NCBI GenBank assembly: GCA_017620455.1
Contig: JAFZQK010000007.1
Span: forward strand, 1 to 18,402
DNA from: Clostridia bacterium
GTDB lineage: Bacteria; Bacillota_A; Clostridia; Christensenellales; Aristaeellaceae
Reading direction: 5' to 3'
DNA: 18,402 bases
Shown piece by piece: positions 7,604-15,090 of this stretch. Position 1 is the first letter of the stretch. Each line of letters starts with the position of its first letter. Under the pieces are notes generated by a model. The model did not search any database. It saw nothing but the letters and a program-made list of their open reading frames with translations, and had not been told where the DNA came from. The translations under genes were made by a program, and so were the position numbers.

Positions 7604-7636
7604 CTTGAGCGCCTCCCGTCAAGCGTTTCCTCGAAA

Positions 7637-7665
7637 ATTATATAAGCTGCGGTGCGAAAAGTCAA
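7637..7665 (-). promoter_or_regulatory. Sigma-A promoter of the leucine-rich-repeat gene
   Basis: On the minus strand, TTGACT (7665-7660), exactly 17 nt, then perfect TATAAT (7642-7637). The predicted start is near 7630 and the leader is about 27 nt, containing the GGGAGG ribosome binding site. This is one of the best promoters in the window. Confidence 0.8.
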
Positions 7666-7835
7666 CCGCCCCAAAGCTCTGCTGAAAGCTGAAGCGCTGA
7701 AAAGACGGCGGGCGTGGATCCTGAATAATGCAAGGATGAGAACATGAAGGACGCGGGGGATCGGAATATGAGAAATATGGCGAAGGGGCCTCTTTTTTTG
7801 TGGAAAAAGCCGCGGAAAGCGGAGGAAAATGCGTG
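7666..7835. other. Intergenic stretch with no supported feature
   Basis: Together with the leader that follows, this makes about 470 bases without a full gene between the LRR start codon and the transporter operon. Between the two divergent promoters I see no convincing gene, RNA or repeat. A 31-codon open frame from the ATG at 7744 runs into the -35 element of the next promoter and has only a poor ribosome binding site, so I do not call it. Confidence 0.5.
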
Positions 7836-7865
7836 TTGACAAAGCAAAAACGCATTGTGTATAAT
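7836..7865 (+). promoter_or_regulatory. Strong sigma-A promoter of the transporter operon
   Basis: Perfect TTGACA (7836-7841), 18-nt spacer, perfect TATAAT (7860-7865). Transcription should start near 7872, leaving a leader of about 205 nt before the first gene at 8078. No other good promoter was found inside the following 8 kb, so it probably drives the whole operon. Confidence 0.82.
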
Positions 7866-7885
7866 AATAAGGAAAAAGCAGCTGA

Positions 7886-7948
7886 ATGAATAACTGCGCG
7901 GCGCATCTCAGGCGCCGGCGGCGCCCCGGGGATCGGGGAGCCGCCTAA
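7886..7948 (+). promoter_or_regulatory. Structured leader: 20-codon arginine-rich upstream ORF over a GC hairpin
   Basis: The operon leader holds a 20-codon frame, ATG 7886 to TAA 7946-7948, whose codons 9-13 are five arginine codons in a row (AGG CGC CGG CGG CGC). Its ribosome binding site (AAGGAA, about 12 nt upstream) is weak. Lying over its second half is a hairpin: GGCGGC (7917-7922) / GCCGCC (7940-7945) enclosing CCCCG (7924-7928) / CGGGG (7934-7938). No U-run follows, so it is not a simple terminator. Whether the frame is translated is unknown; the arginine run may only reflect the GC-rich stem. Confidence 0.3.
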
Positions 7949-8064
7949 AAGTTGTCTGTTTCGTCCATCATGCAAATGATTTTTGACATGTACGATCCGG
8001 ATCAGGCAGGCTATAATAAAATAGACGAGACAAGCAGTGAAGAAACGGATGATCCGCATCTGCC

Positions 8065-8070
8065 GGGAGG
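8065..8070 (+). promoter_or_regulatory. Ribosome binding site deciding a TTG start
   Basis: GGGAGG, seven bases before the TTG at 8078. The open frame continues upstream to a TTG at 7952 and has an ATG at 7970, but neither has a ribosome binding site and the intervening 36-42 residues are acidic and low in character. This site fixes the start at 8078. Confidence 0.65.
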
Positions 8071-8077
8071 TGCGCTT

Positions 8078-8680
8078 TTGAAGGAACAAAGGACCCATCA
8101 GCAATACCGTTTGATCGATCTGACCCTGTTTGCGGTGATGCTGGCGGCGTTTGAAAGCCTGGTGGTGACGGCGGGGATCCGCTGGTTCCCGGGAGAGGCG
8201 TATCTGGTGTCCGTGACGGCGGTGATCACCGCCATCGTGATGATGCGCTGGGGCGTCTGGGCCGCCCTCCACGCTGTTCTGGGGGGCGCGGTCACGTGCC
8301 TGGCCGCCGGCATGGCGGAGGGCAGGTTTCTGGCCGTTTACTGCGTGGGCAATCTGGGGGCGCTCCTCGCCCTGGCGCTGCGGGAAAAAATGGGCCCGGA
8401 AAGCATCCGCCAAAGCGTGTGGCGCACGCTGCTCTTCGGGGCGGCGGTGCTGCTGGGGATGCAGGCCGGGCGCGCGGCGGTGTGCCTGGCGCTGACGGGC
8501 CGGGCGGATGCGCTGACGATGTTTTTTGCTCCGGAAGCCGTCACCATGCTCTTTACCCTGGTGGTCCTGTGGATCGCGCGGCGCATCGACGGCCTGTTCG
8601 AGGATCAGGGGCATTATCTGAAACGCATGCGGCAGCAATTTGCCCGTGAGGAAGCTGAAGAAGAAGGGGGATCCCAATGA
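8078..8680 (+). CDS. Six-helix membrane protein, ECF transporter S-component-like, first gene of the transporter operon
   Basis: 200 residues from the TTG at 8078. Predicted helices lie at about 14-32, 43-60, 62-79, 87-101, 115-135 and 145-168, with a charged cytoplasmic tail (169-200) ending EEAEEEGGSQ. Length, helix number and the short-loop layout resemble the S components of energy-coupling-factor transporters, which bind vitamins or small ligands in the membrane, but I see no diagnostic motif and no ECF T protein nearby. Its last codons overlap the ATG of the first permease (ATGA at 8677-8680), so translation is coupled and the product probably works with that transporter. It could equally be an unrelated accessory or sensor membrane protein. 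I do not recognise it with confidence. Confidence 0.6.
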   Translation: MKEQRTHQQYRLIDLTLFAVMLAAFESLVVTAGIRWFPGEAYLVSVTAVITAIVMMRWGVWAALHAVLGGAVTCLAAGMAEGRFLAVYCVGNLGALLALALREKMGPESIRQSVWRTLLFGAAVLLGMQAGRAAVCLALTGRADALTMFFAPEAVTMLFTLVVLWIARRIDGLFEDQGHYLKRMRQQFAREEAEEEGGSQ

Positions 8681-9780
8681 CGGTCAAAGGTACGGATTAT
8701 CTGGTCTTTGACAAGAAAGCCGGCGTATGGCGGGAGGACCCGGAGCAGGCGGTCCGCGACGACGTGGAAAAGCACTACTGGCTGCATGTGGGCCGCACCG
8801 TGGTGAAGGACTGGCGGCTGTATCTGATGCTGGTGCCCATGCTGCTGGTGTTTTTCCTCTGGCGGTATCTTCCCATGTACGAGCTGCTGCGCTCCTTCAA
8901 GGTGGACGGCAGCGACGCGGTGCCGGTGGCCGAATGGGCCTGGAAGGGCTTTGCCAATTTCCGCGCCCTGCTGATGGGCACGGGCAAATTCGCCACGCTT
9001 TCCCAGGATTTCTGGGCCGCCCTGCGCAACACGTTCCTGCTCAGCTTTTACGGGCTGCTGTTCGGCTTCCCAGTGCCCATCCTCCTGGCCCTGTTTTTCA
9101 ATGAAATCCGCTCCAACGGCGTGCGCAGCATCCTGCAGGTGCTCACCTACCTGCCCAAGTTCATGTCCACGGTCATCATGACCTCCCTGGTGGTCATGCT
9201 GGTGCGCGGCGCCATCACCACCAGCATGATGACGGCGCCGCCGGGCGTGGTGTCCCAGCTGCTGACGCGCCTGGGCCTGATCTCCCAGGAGGTGGCGGAC
9301 GCGGGATTGCTCCGCAGCTCCCGCTATTTCCGGGCGATTTACCAGGTCAGCGGCATCTGGGAAACGGCGGGGTACGACAGCATCGTGTTCTTCGCCGCCA
9401 TCATCGCCATTTCGCCCACCAGCTACGAAGCCGCCCAGATCGACGGCGCGGGAAAATGGGCGCAGATGCGCTACGTGGTGCTGCCCAGCATCCTGTCCAC
9501 CATCGTGATCATGCTGATCACCCGCATCGGCCATATGCTGTCCGTGGGGTATGAAAAGGTGATCCTGCTGACCAACGACCTGTCCAAGGAAGGCGACGTG
9601 CTGACCACCGCCCAGGTGGTGTCCACCTTCGCCTGGCAGACCAACCGGGCCGGCGAAGGCAGCAAAGGCCTGCCCGGCATCGCGGCCGCCGCGGAAATGA
9701 TGAACAACGTGGTGGGCATGCTGCTGGTGATCGGGGCCAATACCATCGCCCGCAAGGCGTCCAACGTGTCGCTGTACTGA
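8677..9780 (+). CDS. Carbohydrate ABC transporter permease, MalF/LplB type
   Basis: 367 residues, inner subunit of a type I ABC sugar importer. The cytoplasmic N-terminal extension (1-45) is followed by six or so helices beginning at about 46-62. The EAA loop that docks on the ATPase is YEAAQIDGAGKWAQMRYVVLP (249-269), matching the EAA...G....F..I.LP pattern. The insertion between residues 180 and 225 is probably extracytoplasmic. It overlaps the preceding gene by four bases and is followed, 16 nt on, by the second permease. Closest recalled relatives are LplB/YteP-type permeases for plant oligosaccharides (for example pectin fragments), which go with large binding proteins such as the one here. 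Family sure, sugar unknown. Confidence 0.9.
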   Translation: MTVKGTDYLVFDKKAGVWREDPEQAVRDDVEKHYWLHVGRTVVKDWRLYLMLVPMLLVFFLWRYLPMYELLRSFKVDGSDAVPVAEWAWKGFANFRALLMGTGKFATLSQDFWAALRNTFLLSFYGLLFGFPVPILLALFFNEIRSNGVRSILQVLTYLPKFMSTVIMTSLVVMLVRGAITTSMMTAPPGVVSQLLTRLGLISQEVADAGLLRSSRYFRAIYQVSGIWETAGYDSIVFFAAIIAISPTSYEAAQIDGAGKWAQMRYVVLPSILSTIVIMLITRIGHMLSVGYEKVILLTNDLSKEGDVLTTAQVVSTFAWQTNRAGEGSKGLPGIAAAAEMMNNVVGMLLVIGANTIARKASNVSLY

Positions 9781-9796
9781 GGGGAGGAGAGAGGCC

Positions 9797-10690
9797 ATGA
9801 AAAGACGGTTGGAAATCTCCGAACTGATTTTCAGGATCATCAGCTACGTGCTTTTGACGGTGTTCGCCCTGTGCTGCCTGTATCCGTTCCTGTACGCGGT
9901 GTCCGCCGCGGTCAGCGGCAAGCACGCGGTGGATTACAACGAGGTGGTGCTGCTGCCCAAGGGGCTGCAGTTTGACGCTTTCATCTGGATGTTCTCGCAG
10001 GATACCTTCTGGAACGCCTATTCCAACACCCTGTTCCTCACCATCTACGGCACGGCGTTTTCCCTGATCGTTTCCATCCTGGGCGCCTACGCCCTGAGCA
10101 AGAAACGGCTTCTGTTCCGGAAATTCCTGAATTTCTTCCTGGTGTTCACCATGTGGTTCTCCGCCGGCATCGTGCCCCAGCGGCTGAATTACATCGCCAC
10201 GAAGAACGTATTCCACGCCGCGGGGATCATGGACGATAAATGGATGGTGGTCATCGCCATGGGCATGGCGGCCATGAATATCATCCTGCTGCGCAACGCC
10301 TTTGAAAACGTGCCCGGGGAGATCGAGGAGGCCGCCATCGTGGACGGGGCCACGGAAATGCAGGTGCTGCGGCAGGTGTTCATCCCCATGAGCAAATCCA
10401 CCATCGCCACCGTGACGCTGTTCTTCGCCATTTCCCGCTGGAACGGCTACTTCTGGGCCAAGCAGATGGTGCCCAACAAATGGGAACAGCCCCTGCAGGT
10501 CTATATCCGCGAAAAGCTGGACGATTACGTGTACGATTCCGAATTCCGGAATTACTGGCAGGAAGCCTACGCCATCGACTCGGTGATCTACGCCCTGATC
10601 GTCTGCTCCATCATTCCCATCCTGATCATTTACCCCTTCATTCAGAAGTACTTCGCCAAAGGCGCAAACGCCGGCGGTGTGAAGGAATAA
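9797..10690 (+). CDS. Carbohydrate ABC transporter permease, MalG/LplC type
   Basis: 297 residues, six helices (first at about 12-34), partner of the preceding permease in the membrane heterodimer. The EAA loop is IEEAAIVDGATEMQVLRQVFIP (176-197), with the expected Gly. The start ATG follows a GGGGAGGAG site, 16 nt after the previous stop. The typical MalG-like opening YPFLYAVSAAVSG (29-41) and the C-terminal YPFIQKYFAKGANAGGVKE agree with LplC/YtcP-type subunits (KYF.KG....G..K.). It is followed after 27 nt by the binding-protein gene. Function in carbohydrate uptake is sure at family level. Confidence 0.92.
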   Translation: MKRRLEISELIFRIISYVLLTVFALCCLYPFLYAVSAAVSGKHAVDYNEVVLLPKGLQFDAFIWMFSQDTFWNAYSNTLFLTIYGTAFSLIVSILGAYALSKKRLLFRKFLNFFLVFTMWFSAGIVPQRLNYIATKNVFHAAGIMDDKWMVVIAMGMAAMNIILLRNAFENVPGEIEEAAIVDGATEMQVLRQVFIPMSKSTIATVTLFFAISRWNGYFWAKQMVPNKWEQPLQVYIREKLDDYVYDSEFRNYWQEAYAIDSVIYALIVCSIIPILIIYPFIQKYFAKGANAGGVKE

Positions 10691-10717
10691 AAAACATCAA
10701 CCAAAGGAGGAAACCAC

Positions 10718-12757
10718 ATGAAAAAGTTCCTGACTCTGGCTCTGGCGCTGGTCCTGGCGCTGAGCATCGCGGCCGGCGCGTCCGCCGAGACCGTGCTGCG
10801 CATGGCCACCGGCTACAACTCCGCCAAGACGGGCATCACCTTCGACGCGGAAGTCGCCGGCGAAGGCGTGACGCTGGCGGACGGCAAGACCTATACCGCC
10901 GGCAGCCTGAAGCCCACCTGGGTGGCGCTGCAGGAGATCCTGGGCGTGAAGTTCGAAAGCAAGTACCAGGGCAACAACACCACCAAGGAATTCGATTACT
11001 GGAAGGACCAGCTGGGTGAAGTGGACATGGTCAGCGGCACCGCGGCGACCCTGTCTGAAAACGGCGCAGCCGGCAAGCTGGTGAACCTGGCCGAATACAT
11101 GGACCAGCTGCCCAACTTCAAGGCTTATCTGGACGCCAATCCCATCGTGCGCCTGTCCATCACCGGCGACACCGATACCGGCGCCATCTACTTCAGCCCC
11201 TACTTCGACGGCGTCAACGACATCGAGCGTATGCCCCTGATGCGCGCCGACTGGGTGGTGAAGCTTCTGGACGGCGAAGGCGAATTCACCGCCGAGAGCT
11301 GCGGCACCACCGCCGCCGCGGTGTATCAGCCCTACATGCCCACCGAAGGCAAAGTGGAAATCGACGTGGTCACCCTGGACGGCACCGCCGTGGAAACCAT
11401 CGCCAAGGACTACGACGCCGCGGGCAACATCGTGGCCAAGATGAACGAAGCGGGCCCCATGAGCGGCGTGGACGCGGTGAACATGCTGCGCGCTTACATC
11501 GACGCGGCCTACAACGGATATTACGGCACCGAGCGCTCCAACCTCTTCATCGGCCAGAACGCCGCCTGGGACGCCGACGAGCTGGTGGCCCTGCTGCGCT
11601 GCGTGGTGGCCAACGCCCCCACCCTGAACGGCACCGACGCCGTGGAAGGCCTGTTCTCCCGTGAAGACAACAACAACCAGCGCAGGATCGACCTGTTCCG
11701 CCTGGCCGGCCATCTTTTCGGCGTGCGCGGCATGGAATCCCGCCAGGATTACCTCTACGTGGGCACCGACGGCAATCTGCACGACGCCCGTCAGGAAGCC
11801 GCTTCCTACGAAGCCGTCGCCCGCATGAACGATATGGCCAAGGAAGGCCTGATCTCCACCGCGTTCGTCAACGGCGAGGAAGTCAGCTCCAGCATGTACC
11901 TGGAGAACGACGCTGGCTTCATGAGCTACGACTATAACCAGACCCAGACGGCCATGAACGCCACCAAGCTGCAGAACGACCAGGGTGAAAAGTACATAGC
12001 GGTCATGGTGCCCGTGGCCCTGTGGCAGGACGGCACCGAGGGCGGCGTCTACATGCGCTTCACCGAATCCTGGCGTTCCGTCAAGACCGACGGCTGGGCC
12101 ATCTCCAAGGCTGGCGTGGGGGACGACGCCGATAAGCTGAACGCGGCCCTGGCGCTGATCGACTATGCCTACTCCGAAAAGGGCCAGATCCTCATGAGCT
12201 ACGGCCCCGACGCTTTCATCAAGACCAACGACGACGGCAGCTACGTCACCTTCCTCTTCAACGGCAAGGAAATGCCCGTCATCGCGGACGCCACCTACGA
12301 GGAACTCTGGGCCAAGGCCGGCGGCAACTACACCAACTACGCCCGCCAGTACCTGGGCTCCACCCTGAGCTTCGTCAAGAGCCAGGCCTTCGAGTACCAG
12401 TGCACCCATGAGATCGGCAAGGAAGGCGCCGGCCGCATCTCCACCGCCATCGGCCTGGGCACCATCAAGCATCCCGAACTGGCCCTGACCGAGAATCCCT
12501 GGTACACCTCCGTGCCCACCGTGCTGCCCACCACTGAAAAGGAAGCCCAGGAGCTGAGCGAATTCAGCGATCTGAGCGGCTCCTTCGGCTCCGGCAAGGG
12601 CGGCCAGAACGTGTTCGTCAACGTGATCGCCGGCGGCCTGGAAGGCACCGCGGAAGAAGCGGCCGAAAAGGTCACGATGGATTGGTTCGGCGATCTGTAT
12701 CTGGAGGTCCGGAACGCCCAGTGGCAGCGCCTGGTGGAGTATTACAATTCCCTGTAA
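10718..12757 (+). CDS. Large extracellular solute-binding protein of the sugar ABC transporter, non-lipidated
   Basis: 679 residues. It has the best ribosome binding site in the operon (AAAGGAGG, eight bases before ATG), fitting a protein needed in excess. The signal peptide runs to ASA at 21-23 with cleavage before Glu24; there is no cysteine near it, so it is not a lipoprotein as binding proteins of Gram-positives usually are. The mature part resembles LplA/family 1 binding proteins (IYFSPYFDGVNDIERMPLM, ADWVVKLLD, GDDADKLNAALALIDYAYSEKGQILMSYG), but is longer than LplA (about 500). The ligand is probably an oligosaccharide. How it stays at the cell without lipid anchor is unclear. The codons are strongly biased to C- and G-ending ones, as expected for a highly expressed gene. 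Confidence 0.85.
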   Translation: MKKFLTLALALVLALSIAAGASAETVLRMATGYNSAKTGITFDAEVAGEGVTLADGKTYTAGSLKPTWVALQEILGVKFESKYQGNNTTKEFDYWKDQLGEVDMVSGTAATLSENGAAGKLVNLAEYMDQLPNFKAYLDANPIVRLSITGDTDTGAIYFSPYFDGVNDIERMPLMRADWVVKLLDGEGEFTAESCGTTAAAVYQPYMPTEGKVEIDVVTLDGTAVETIAKDYDAAGNIVAKMNEAGPMSGVDAVNMLRAYIDAAYNGYYGTERSNLFIGQNAAWDADELVALLRCVVANAPTLNGTDAVEGLFSREDNNNQRRIDLFRLAGHLFGVRGMESRQDYLYVGTDGNLHDARQEAASYEAVARMNDMAKEGLISTAFVNGEEVSSSMYLENDAGFMSYDYNQTQTAMNATKLQNDQGEKYIAVMVPVALWQDGTEGGVYMRFTESWRSVKTDGWAISKAGVGDDADKLNAALALIDYAYSEKGQILMSYGPDAFIKTNDDGSYVTFLFNGKEMPVIADATYEELWAKAGGNYTNYARQYLGSTLSFVKSQAFEYQCTHEIGKEGAGRISTAIGLGTIKHPELALTENPWYTSVPTVLPTTEKEAQELSEFSDLSGSFGSGKGGQNVFVNVIAGGLEGTAEEAAEKVTMDWFGDLYLEVRNAQWQRLVEYYNSL

Positions 12758-12772
12758 CCGTTTGCCCAAAGC

Positions 12773-12787
12773 GCTGATCTGATCAGC
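12773..12787. repeat. Short dyad GCTGATC-T-GATCAGC after the binding-protein gene
   Basis: Seven-base arms around a single T, 15 nt after the stop of the binding-protein gene and 3 nt before a much larger hairpin. It might be a regulator site or part of the RNA fold between the two halves of the operon. Confidence 0.4.
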
Positions 12788-12790
12788 CTG

Positions 12791-12834
12791 CTTCCGCCGT
12801 CCCGCCGGTTTTTGTGCCGGCGGGACGGCGGAAG
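12791..12834 (+). repeat. 18-bp perfect inverted repeat (intra-operon hairpin) between binding-protein and downstream genes
   Basis: Arms 12791-12808 and 12817-12834 are perfectly complementary over 18 bases (CTTCCGCCGTCCCGCCGG and its complement), with an eight-base loop TTTTTGTG. The sequence after it (ATTCCAAGTGAGG) has no U-run, so it is not a standard terminator for either strand. The next gene starts 28 nt later. The likely role is to protect the 3' end of the upstream binding-protein message or slow transcription, lowering expression of the downstream genes. That role is inference; the repeat itself is plain. Confidence 0.85.
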
Positions 12835-12862
12835 ATTCCAAGTGAGGAAGGGATCGGAATTC

Positions 12863-13462
12863 ATGTACAGAAAGCAAATGGTCCTGCAAAGGGCCCTGTG
12901 CATCCTGGTCATATGCGCCAGCGCGCTGGTGTTCGTCTACGCATTGGGCTATATGACCGATGTTTACGACATGATTTACATGCTGCGTGAATCCTATAAA
13001 ACGGACGGGATCAATCAGTTCCTGACGGATATGGATCTGTTCAACCGCAGTCTGATCCGGGTGGGGATCGGGCTGATCCTGCTTTCGTTGACCCTTCTTC
13101 TGACCAATACCCATGTGCGCAGAAAATACTACGTGGGCAATTACATCGCTTCCGGCGTCAACGCCTATGCAGATATCGCCGCGGTGGTGCTCATGCATCT
13201 GAAGATTTCCGATTTCAAGGCGCGTTACCTGGCCGACGGCCTCATTGACTTCCAGACCGTGAAGGAATGGGCCGACAGGAACGCCCGCAACGGCGGCATC
13301 AGCGTTTATACCGATTCCACGTTCTGGTTCGACGTACATTACTTCGTGTTCGGCCTCCTGCTGCTGGCAGGGGTGCTGCTGATCGTGAATGCACTCTGGA
13401 AGATCAGCCTGATGAAGTGCGAAAAACAAGCGCTCGCAGGGGAAAGGGCGGTGGCACCATGA
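12863..13462 (+). CDS. Four-helix membrane protein of unknown function (accessory protein A)
   Basis: 199 residues. I choose the ATG at 12863 (MYRKQMVLQR), with AAGGGA about nine bases upstream. The frame opens earlier, but that part runs through the intra-operon hairpin and has no start signal. Predicted helices: about 9-29, 64-81, 92-113 and 158-178. Positive residues (RK near the N-terminus, HVRRK at 84-88, KCEK at 185-188) place both ends in the cytoplasm, leaving two sizeable external loops (30-63 and 114-157). No known domain is recognised. It overlaps the next gene by four bases (ATGA). Its place among the genes of a sugar ABC importer suggests an accessory membrane subunit, but this is context only. 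Confidence 0.65.
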   Translation: MYRKQMVLQRALCILVICASALVFVYALGYMTDVYDMIYMLRESYKTDGINQFLTDMDLFNRSLIRVGIGLILLSLTLLLTNTHVRRKYYVGNYIASGVNAYADIAAVVLMHLKISDFKARYLADGLIDFQTVKEWADRNARNGGISVYTDSTFWFDVHYFVFGLLLLAGVLLIVNALWKISLMKCEKQALAGERAVAP

Positions 13463-13998
13463 GCGAGGACGGCATCATCCGGACGGACCGGATGCGGTTC
13501 ACCAAAAATACCCTGTCTTCCCGGCTGGCGCTGGCAGGCATCGCATTCAACGTGCTGTTCTTTGTCAGTATCTATAAAGTCAATCATTCCGCGTATTATA
13601 CGTACTGGATGGGCATTTCCATCATTTACAACCTGGTGTTCATGCTTTCGGCGTTCCTGGCCAGCGAGGGCACCAAGAATTATAAGCCCGGATATTCCGT
13701 CCTGCTGATCCTGCTGGCGGCGGGCCAGATCGCGCGGATCTTCATCTATCCCGCCAGGATGCGCGCCAATCCGGAGATCGAGGGCCCCGCGCTGATCCTG
13801 GTAAAAACGGTGGTCACCGAGGCGAACGGCGTCGTGGTCACCGAGGAAACAACGAAAGAGCTGCTTTCCCAGTACGTCCGGGTGGTGGCCTATCTGTCGC
13901 TGTCCGCGGCCTGCCTGCTGGCCGGCGCGGTCATCAACCTGTACAGAAGCAGGGTGCTGGCGGCGCACAAGGCCGGCCTTGGCCTGCAGAAGGCGTAA
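13459..13998 (+). CDS. Four-helix membrane protein of unknown function (accessory protein B)
   Basis: 179 residues from the ATG at 13459, which overlaps the previous stop (ATGA) and has only a weak upstream GGAAAGGG/GGTGG region, so it relies on translational coupling. Helices at about 22-40, 49-68, 78-98 and 139-161, with a 40-residue external loop between helices 3 and 4 (EANGVVVTEETTKELLSQ) and a basic cytoplasmic tail. Length and layout match the protein encoded just after the ATPase (15091-15618), and the two may be distant paralogues. The stop is 12 nt before the ATPase start. No family recognised. Confidence 0.65.
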   Translation: MSEDGIIRTDRMRFTKNTLSSRLALAGIAFNVLFFVSIYKVNHSAYYTYWMGISIIYNLVFMLSAFLASEGTKNYKPGYSVLLILLAAGQIARIFIYPARMRANPEIEGPALILVKTVVTEANGVVVTEETTKELLSQYVRVVAYLSLSAACLLAGAVINLYRSRVLAAHKAGLGLQKA

Positions 13999-14010
13999 GG
14001 AGGGAAGCGC

Positions 14011-15087
14011 ATGGCAGAGCTTTCGCTGCAGCATCTGGATAAAATATACGACAACAACGTGCAGGCCGTCTACGATTTCAACATGGACGTGCAGGACGGC
14101 GAGCTGATCGTGCTGGTGGGGCCTTCCGGGTGCGGGAAATCCACCACGCTGCGGATGGTGGCCGGTCTGGAGGATATTTCCCGGGGCCGGCTGCTCCTGA
14201 ACGGCCGGGACATCACCCAGACCCCCGCCAAGGACCGGGACATGGCCATGGTGTTTCAGAATTACGCCCTGTACGGCCATATGACGGTGTATGAAAACAT
14301 GGCCTTTTCCCTGACGCTGCGGAAAGAAAACAAAAATGTGATCCATAAAAAGGTCCTGGCCGCGGCGGAAATCCTGGATCTGACCAGCCAGCTGAATAAA
14401 AAGCCCGGCCAGCTTTCCGGCGGCCAGCGCCAGCGGGTGGCCATGGGCCGGTCCATCGTGCGCAATCCCAGCGTTTTCCTGTTTGACGAGCCCCTGTCCA
14501 ATCTGGACGCCAAGCTGCGGGGCGCCACCCGGCGGGAGATACTGCTGCTGCACAAGCGCCTGGACGCCACCATGCTCTATGTGACCCACGATCAGACCGA
14601 GGCCCTCACCCTGGCGGACCGGATCGTGTGCATGTCCATGGGGCACGTGCAGCAGATCGGCACCCCCATGGAGCTGTACGATACGCCCGCCAATACCTTC
14701 GTGGCCGGGTTCATCGGGCTGCCGCCCATGAATTTCTTTCCCGTGCGGGTGGCGGAGGCCGGGTTGACGGGCCAGGGCTTCGAAGCGCCGCTGACGGAGG
14801 AGGAGCAGGCGGTCCTGGCGCCTTACCGGGGGAAGGAGATCATCCTGGGCGTGCGCCCGGAGGATATCGCTGAGGGCGGAACGCTGCCGGTGGACGTGGT
14901 GTCCAACGAGAATCTGGGGATGAACACCCTGGTGCACGGGCATATCGCCGGGCAGCGGGTGAACGTCACCGCCAAGCTGCGGGGCTGGAAGGATTACCGC
15001 CCCGGGGACGGCGTGAAGCTGGCCTTCACCCGGAAGCATTTCTTTGACAGGGATACCACCAACGCCATCCGGAAGGAGGAGCGGTAA
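14011..15087 (+). CDS. ugpC: Sugar ABC transporter ATPase, UgpC/MsmK type
   Basis: 358 residues, the ATP-hydrolysing subunit that would drive the two permeases of this operon. Walker A GPSGCGKST (37-45), Q-loop glutamine 83 in VFQNYALYGHM (the family usually has YPHM), signature LSGGQRQR (135-142), Walker B VFLFDEP (155-161), D-loop SNLDAK (163-168) and switch His193 in VTHDQTEA are all present. A C-terminal regulatory (TOBE/OB) domain from about 235 includes GVRPEDI. Start ATG after AGGAGG, 12 nt behind the previous stop. The symbol names the family, not the substrate. LplBC-like permeases often lack their own ATPase gene, so its presence inside this operon is notable. It lies between two pairs of small membrane proteins. 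Confidence 0.92.
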   Translation: MAELSLQHLDKIYDNNVQAVYDFNMDVQDGELIVLVGPSGCGKSTTLRMVAGLEDISRGRLLLNGRDITQTPAKDRDMAMVFQNYALYGHMTVYENMAFSLTLRKENKNVIHKKVLAAAEILDLTSQLNKKPGQLSGGQRQRVAMGRSIVRNPSVFLFDEPLSNLDAKLRGATRREILLLHKRLDATMLYVTHDQTEALTLADRIVCMSMGHVQQIGTPMELYDTPANTFVAGFIGLPPMNFFPVRVAEAGLTGQGFEAPLTEEEQAVLAPYRGKEIILGVRPEDIAEGGTLPVDVVSNENLGMNTLVHGHIAGQRVNVTAKLRGWKDYRPGDGVKLAFTRKHFFDRDTTNAIRKEER

Positions 15088-15090
15088 AAA

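Noticed and set aside
7744..7839. 31-codon open frame before the operon promoter
   Set aside because: Poor ribosome binding site, no promoter, and its end lies on the -35 element of the next promoter.
7983..8017. TTGACA and TATAAT close to the first transporter gene
   Set aside because: Both hexamers are perfect, but the spacer is 23 nt, too long for sigma-A. The promoter at 7836-7865 is far better. An inner start using only the TATAAT cannot be excluded.
7952..8077. Upstream extension of the first transporter gene (TTG 7952 or ATG 7970)
   Set aside because: No ribosome binding site for either codon, while GGGAGG lies seven bases before the TTG at 8078.
12812..12862. Upstream extension of accessory protein A
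   Set aside because: It begins inside the hairpin loop and has no start signal. The ATG at 12863 has a suitable site.
10697..13429. Minus-strand open frame of 910 codons opposite the binding protein and accessory protein A
   Set aside because: Its length comes from the strong codon bias of the binding-protein gene. The translation is low-complexity His/Gly/Val/Ala, and it crosses the 18-bp hairpin and two real genes.
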